Assembly: GCF_000002425.4 (NCBI RefSeq)
Contig: NC_037269.1
Span: forward strand, 12,363,290-12,427,289
DNA from: Physcomitrium patens
Lineage: Eukaryota > Streptophyta > Bryopsida > Funariales > Funariaceae
Direction: 5' to 3'
DNA: 64,000 nucleotides
Below are positions 59,154-64,000 of the stretch, one piece after another. The notes beneath the pieces are model-generated. The model did not search any database. It was not told where the DNA came from and worked only from the letters and a program-made list of their open reading frames with translations. Position numbers and translations under genes: made by a program. Each line of letters opens with the position of its first letter. Within the stretch, counting starts at the first letter, position 1.

Positions 59154-61127
59154 TCATCTTGGTTTTGATGGATGTCGTTGATGAAAAACTTTGACTTTAG
59201 CTGATGCATTTGCTAGATTTCTGGATGGCTCCCATGTGCGTTCACTAATATCATATCCGCGCCAATGAACAAGATATTTCAGCTTATTTCGGCGCCGCCT
59301 TGAGTCTAATATCTCTTCCACCTCAAATTCTTCATTATTATCTACTTCTATAGGAGGCGGTGGCATTTGTCTTCTTCCTTGTATATCCACTGTCTTATAT
59401 GGTTCAAGAAGAGATACGTGGAATACAGGATGGATCTTCATTGACTCCGGTAGATGTAACCGATATGCAACTGGGTTGATCTGTTCAGAAACAGAAAAGG
59501 GGCCAAGCCTACCATAGTCCAACTTGTCACAAGGTCGAGTAGTCTTGATATTGCGACGAAGTAGCCATACCTTATCACCCACGTTGATTTGTGGTTGCTC
59601 CTTACGATATAGATCTGCGTTTATCTTTTGTCGTTCTTGAGCTTCCTTCAATTGTGTCTTCATTATTGCATGTAACTCTGACAACCGATTTGCCATATCT
59701 TCTGCTGCAGGATTATCAACTTTTGAAAAATCAAAAGTATCAAGTCGTGGATGATAGCCATAATTGGCAAAGAAAGGTGTTTGTTGCGTGGAAGAATGTA
59801 CCGTATTATTATAAGCAAACTCTGCCAATGGCAGAAGGGTTGTCCAATCATTTTGTTGGTAGTTGATAGTACATCTTAAATATTGCTCCAAGACTTGGTT
59901 TACGCGCTCTGTTTGTCCATCAGTTTGAGGATGGAAAGCCGAAGATAGCTTTATGTCCACTTTTAAAATCTTGAAAAGAGTCCTCCAAAATCTTGACACA
60001 AATTGAGTTCCCCTATCCGATATGATATCTTTAAGTAATCCATGATAGCGATAGATATTATCAATGAAAAGCTTAGCTGTTTCTTCACCTGTGATAGATT
60101 TTGTACATGGCACAAAATGTGCCATCTTGGTGAAACGATCTACTATCACAAATATAGAATCATAAGATCTTGAGCTTCGAAGATCTGTGATGAAATCCAT
60201 AGAAACAGAAGACCATGGTTGTTCTGGTATAGGTAATGGCTGAAGAAGTCCGTAAGGTCGATGACGAGGAATTTTTGATCTTGAACAAATATCACATGAT
60301 TGTACAAAGTCTTTGACTGACTTCCACATTTGTGGCCACCAAAAATCTCTTGATATGATTTCCAAAGTCTTATTATATCCAAAGTGCCCTGCTACTCGAA
60401 AGTCATGACGTGCTTGAAGAACACGTAAACGTGCTTCTCCTTCTGGAACATATAGGCGTCCTTCAAAATATAATAGATTATTCTTGAACTCAAACTTAAA
60501 AGGATCATGAGACTTGGAAGAATTATTCTCGATATCATAAACAAGAGGGTCTGAGGACATACTGGACTGGATTTGCTTGAGAAAAGTTGAATCAACAGTC
60601 AATGTTGATTTCAGTGCTCGGAGATGAAATTGCTCCGGTTTCAAGAGGACCGTTCTTTGTTGCTCAAAAGCTGCATCTCCTTCTTTTGGTGCAAAATAAG
60701 AACATCTAGATAGGGCATCAAATAAACCTTGTTGTTTTCCTGGCCGATAAGTGATAATGAACTCGAATCTTGACAAAGACATACTCCAACGAGCTTGACG
60801 ACGATTCAACACGCGTGCTGACATGAAATACTCGAGGTTCTTGTGATCTGTATACACAGTGACTGAACTAGAAGCGCCTTCTAGATAATGACGCCATTCT
60901 TGAAAGGAATCCACGATCGCAAGAAGTTCTTTATCGTGGATCTCATAATTGATCTCGGCTGCTGAGAATTTTCTTGAATGAAAAGCTATCGGATGGAGTT
61001 TGTCATCTGTTCCCATTTGTGATAAAACTGCACCTAAGGCAAAATCTGATGCATCTGTTTCCATAAAAAATGCCTTGGAAAAGTCAACACGATATAAGAC
61101 TGGTGCAGAGACAAACGATGTCTTCAA
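59154..61127 (-). pseudogene. G3 RNase H, integrase and chromodomain block
   Basis: This frame of 657 residues begins in RNase H ('METDASDFALGAVLSQMG', about 20-37; 'VTVYTDHKNLEYF', about 93-105). The integrase zinc-binding motif ('HDFRVAGHFGYNKT' with 'CDICSRSK') falls at about 240-290. The core is at about 310-470 with 'MDFITDLR', 'DRGTQFVS' and 'HPQTDGQTERVNQVLEQYL'. The chromodomain ends it ('FEVEEILDSRRRRNKLKYLVHWRGY', about 600-650). It is part of a larger pol polyprotein. Confidence 0.93.
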
Positions 61128-61258
61128 GGCTTCAAATGCTGCTTCCGCTTCTTGATTCCATTGAAATTTATCTTACTAGTCAAGCATGTAAGTGGAGCTG
61201 CAACTCGTGAGAAATCTTTGATGAAGATCCGATAGTAATTGGCAAATCCCAAGAAACA

Positions 61259-61714
61259 TTAGACATCTCTTACCATCCTTGGAATCTTCCAATCCACGAT
61301 TGTTTGGACTTTCTTAGAATGCATCATGAGACCATCATTTGAAATGATGTATCCTAAAAAGTCAACTTGAGTAGTATGAAATACACACTTTTCCATCTTG
61401 GTGTAAAATCCTACATCTCTAAGTTTTTGTAATACTTGACGAACATGTATTTCATGTTCTTCGACGTTCTTGGAATAGATCAGGATATCATCTAGATAGC
61501 AGACGACAAAATTGTCTAAGAATTCACGAAATACATCATTCATGAGATGTTGAAAAGCAGCTGGTGCATTCGTGAGTCCAAAGGGCATGACATTATATTC
61601 GAAATGTCCATACCTGGTTCGAAACGCAGTCTTCCATTCATCTCCTTCTTTGATCCGTACTAGATTATATGCTCCTCTTAGATCTATTTTTGTATAGATC
61701 TTAGCTTGATTCAA
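61259..61714 (-). pseudogene. G3 reverse transcriptase block
   Basis: The block carries '[13 protein letters not shown]', '[21 protein letters not shown]' and the catalytic '[13 protein letters not shown]' of Gypsy reverse transcriptase. It also has '[13 protein letters not shown]' near its end. It lies between the protease/RT-start block and the RNase H block. Confidence 0.93.
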
Positions 61715-61726
61715 CTGGTCAAGGAG

Positions 61727-62641
61727 TCATGATATCAAAGGTAATGGATACCTGTTCTTGATTGTGATCTTGTTGAGTCCTCGATAATCAACACACATTC
61801 GTAAAGATCCATCTTTTTTCTTTACAAATAGAATTGGAGCTCCTGCTGGAGATTTTGAATGGCGTATGAAATTCTTCGCTAAATTCTCGTCAATATATGT
61901 CTTGAGTTCAGCCATCTCATCTTGCGATAAACTGTAAATTGATCCAAATGGTGGCTGAGTTCCTTCCTTGAGGTCGATTGAACAATCATATGGACGATGC
62001 TCAGGAAAAATATCTGCATTCTTTTTCTCAAAAACATCTTGATACTCCTGATATTGACTTGGAATACCACTTGAAGTCTTTACGTTTTCAGAAATAGGTG
62101 CAGCATAAATAGCAAAAGTTGATCCTTCTTTTGCTGCGTGTATAAATGCTTTTGCACCTATCAGTACGGGTTTTACTGTACTAGACTTATAATTTTTTAC
62201 TTGGTTCGTAGAACTATTAATAATGCTTTTGGAAAAGTCAAGTTTACGCGAATTCCAATCTATTCGAGGGTTATATTTTTCTAGCCAGGATAAACCTAAA
62301 ATAACTGGATTGGACGGGGATTTAATTATGTTAAAAGCTATGTAGCTATCATGACCGTCTATTGTTACTTTTATAGAATGAGTTTCATGAGTGACATCTC
62401 CAGAAGACAAGGGATGACCATCTATGACTTCTACATGTACTGATTTAGGTTTCTGTACAAAGGGTATTTTACGACTTTTAACAAATTGTTCATCTAAAAA
62501 ACATGCTGAGGCTCCCGAATCTAATAAAGCAGAGGCTTTGTAATTCTTAGGTCCTAAATATAAGTCTATTATAAAACAAGGAGAGGGTTCTGAGGAGAGG
62601 ATAGGACCTTCATTAGGAATTGTACAAGGTTCCAGCTGCAC
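61727..62641 (-). pseudogene. G3 protease and start of reverse transcriptase
   Basis: The protease region shows '[17 protein letters not shown]' (DSGA signature, about residues 40-56) and '[19 protein letters not shown]'. The reverse transcriptase opens with '[22 protein letters not shown]' near the end of the frame. Confidence 0.93.
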
Positions 62642-62646
62642 GGTCC

Positions 62647-63690
62647 CTATTGTAGCTGGACGAATCCGTTTTCCGACATGTTGTCTTCTTTGACCGTCGT
62701 ACCCCTCATTTTATAGTTGCGTCGTTTCTTTGGACAATGTTGAGCAGTGTGCTTAGGTTCTCCGCAATATAAACATAATCCTTCTTGACGACGACGAATC
62801 TTTTCTTGCTCAGTTAGAGGTTTAAAACGTACCGCGTCAATTTGCATGTCTTCTACTTCCGAATGTACGTTTGGCAAAGATGTTGATGTTGCCATTGAGT
62901 AATAACGTTGAGGTTCCCGTGAATGATTCTCAGATCGAAATTCAAAAAGTCGATTATCACATTTTACCGCAAAATCGATTGCTTGACTCAAAGTTTGAGG
63001 ATCAGGTAAGTTGAGCATCAATTTCTTTACTTCGTATTGCAATCCATAAAGAAATTGACTGATGAGTGCAGCATCATCCCACTTGATGTCAATTGCAAGT
63101 TGTCAAAATTGTGAAGCATATACTGTTACTGAGCGATTTCCTTGTCGCAGAATTCGGATCTTATTTGTTGCAACACGAGTTGCATCGTGTTCACCATACA
63201 TAGATCGAAACTCCGCCAAAAAAGCTTCCAAATTGTCCAATATTGGATTTTGTTGTTCAAGAAAAGACGAAAACCACGATAATGCAGAACCAAAAAGTAG
63301 AGTGCCAATAAACCTGACTTGTGATCTTGGAGTTGGATAGCTTTGCGGTTGAAGTTCAATTGCCAATTGTACTTGATTGATGAACCCTCGAAACTTTGAT
63401 CTCGTACCATCAAATTTCTCAGGTAAGGTAATTCTTGGTTCTCTAGTGCTTATAGGGTGTTGTACAATTGGAGAAGGAACGTGATTTGTTGTAGATGTTG
63501 AAGCAGCTCCGATCATCTCTATATCTCCACTTTCTGCTATTCTTGTTCTTTCATGTGTTGGTGAATTGAGTTGATGCATCGCAAGCATTAACTCCCTCAT
63601 TTGCTCTTGCATTTGTGCCATTGCACTCTTCATTTCAACAAGTTCTGCCATAATGACACTAAGAAGAAAAATTTGTTTGATATTGCTCAA
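62647..63690 (-). pseudogene. G3 gag
   Basis: The N-terminal block (63103-63690) has a predicted coiled-coil stretch ('MAELVEMKSAMAQMQEQMREL') and the gag domain with 'LPEKFDGTRSKFRGFINQVQ'. The C-terminal block (62647-63042) has 'GLCLYCGEPKHTAQHC', a CX2CX4HX4C-type zinc knuckle. Gag packages element RNA. The likely start is the ATG near 63651. Confidence 0.9.
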
Positions 63691-63825
63691 GACAAAAGAA
63701 AAGAAAGACTTGATAACAAAGAAGATACTAAGAACAATATCAGTTTAGAAGTGGGTAATCCGCAAACTTCTAATACGCTTATGTCTTGTCAAGAGAAAGG
63801 GGTAATCCACTCTTACTCAAGAAAA

Positions 63826-63863
63826 AACAAAGCTCTGATATTGTAAGTGTACTCTTGTCAATC
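63826..63863 (-). other. Possible tRNA primer-binding region of G3
   Basis: On the minus strand 'CAATATCAGAGC' lies just downstream of the 5' LTR and matches the 3'-complement of plant initiator-methionine tRNA (TGGTATCAGAGC) at 10 of 12 positions. It is about 20 bp from the LTR end, farther than usual, so the assignment is uncertain. G1 and G2 have similar sequence at the same place. Confidence 0.4.
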
Positions 63864-64000
63864 TGTCAAGGACAAAGACTCGATGAGGAAAAATATACAC
63901 CAAAAGGCTATCTCGATATAATAAGTCAAAATATAAACAAGTAGGTATATTAAAAGGAAACTGGAATGGCTATTGCCACAAGACAAGAAACTAAAGACTC
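63864..64000 (-). repeat. 5' LTR of G3, cut by the window edge
   Basis: It is identical to 58044-58180 over all 137 visible bases. The remainder, the outer flank and any target-site duplication lie outside the window. Confidence 0.95.

Larger units (their letters stand above)
58044..64000 (-). mobile_element. G3: young, nearly whole Gypsy chromovirus (runs off the window)
   Basis: The left LTR is 58044-58595. The right LTR starts at 63864 and runs beyond the window; the 137 bp visible are identical to 58044-58180. A purine tract (minus strand AGAAGGGGGGG) adjoins the 3' LTR. The interior reads gag, protease, reverse transcriptase, RNase H, integrase, chromodomain on the minus strand in a few long frames, so it is nearly whole with only a handful of breaks. 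It is the reference copy for G1 and G2. Identical LTRs point to a recent insertion. The C-terminal chromodomain marks it as a chromovirus. Confidence 0.95.

Noticed and set aside
58637-59157. Small frames downstream of G3 pol as an envelope-like gene
   Set aside because: They are short, show no signal peptide or membrane segment, and no envelope motif was seen.

Overview
The window looks like a chromosome segment from a land plant, probably a non-seed plant such as a bryophyte. That placement is inference. It rests on one plant-type translation factor gene with no introns in its coding region, a very AT-rich background, and chromovirus-type Gypsy and Copia elements. No species can be fixed from the sequence.

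Host DNA: 1-2040 is AT-rich with no recognised gene. The only convincing host gene is a GC-rich, minus-strand gene at 2776-5367 for the plant translation initiation scaffold eIFiso4G (863 residues: eIF4E-binding motif, MIF4G, MA3). Its leader and proximal promoter lie in a GC-rich stretch at 5368-5930, which could carry an upstream ORF. 5950-8728 is AT-rich spacer with homopolymer and TA repeats.

Element DNA: from about 8.7 kb to the right edge the window is almost entirely nested retroelement fossils. In order: an LTR piece (8729-9040) and a fragment of a repeat here called E (9050-10109); Copia A on the minus strand (10110-15408); a repeat here called R (15654-16785); a Gypsy scrap split by Copia B on the plus strand (16947-22270); a gene-free AT-rich stretch; an old minus-strand chromovirus G1 (25198-43156). 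G1 contains E3, F1 and, inside its own 5' LTR, the plus-strand chromovirus G2 (34625-42718), which in turn contains E1. To the right lies a second Gypsy lineage G4 (43157-56830, plus), split by a solo LTR that itself holds a large foldback unit F2, by E2, and by an AT-rich block with ~185-bp tandem repeats. At 56867 an R copy follows, and it is interrupted by G3 (58044 to beyond 64000, minus), the youngest element: its two LTRs match base for base over the 137 bp visible in both.

How the parts relate: target-site duplications or homology order several insertions. G1 is older than G2, which is older than E1; G4 is older than the solo LTR, which is older than F2; an R copy is older than G3. The LTRs of G1 and of the G2/G3 family carry phased GAA/TTC pentamers, the heat-shock-factor binding pattern, upstream of TATA boxes, suggesting stress-linked promoters. 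The E family (TG...CA ends, zinc-knuckle-like tract) and the F/R repeats are the least easily classified items. No RNA gene, CRISPR array or bacterial-type system was seen.
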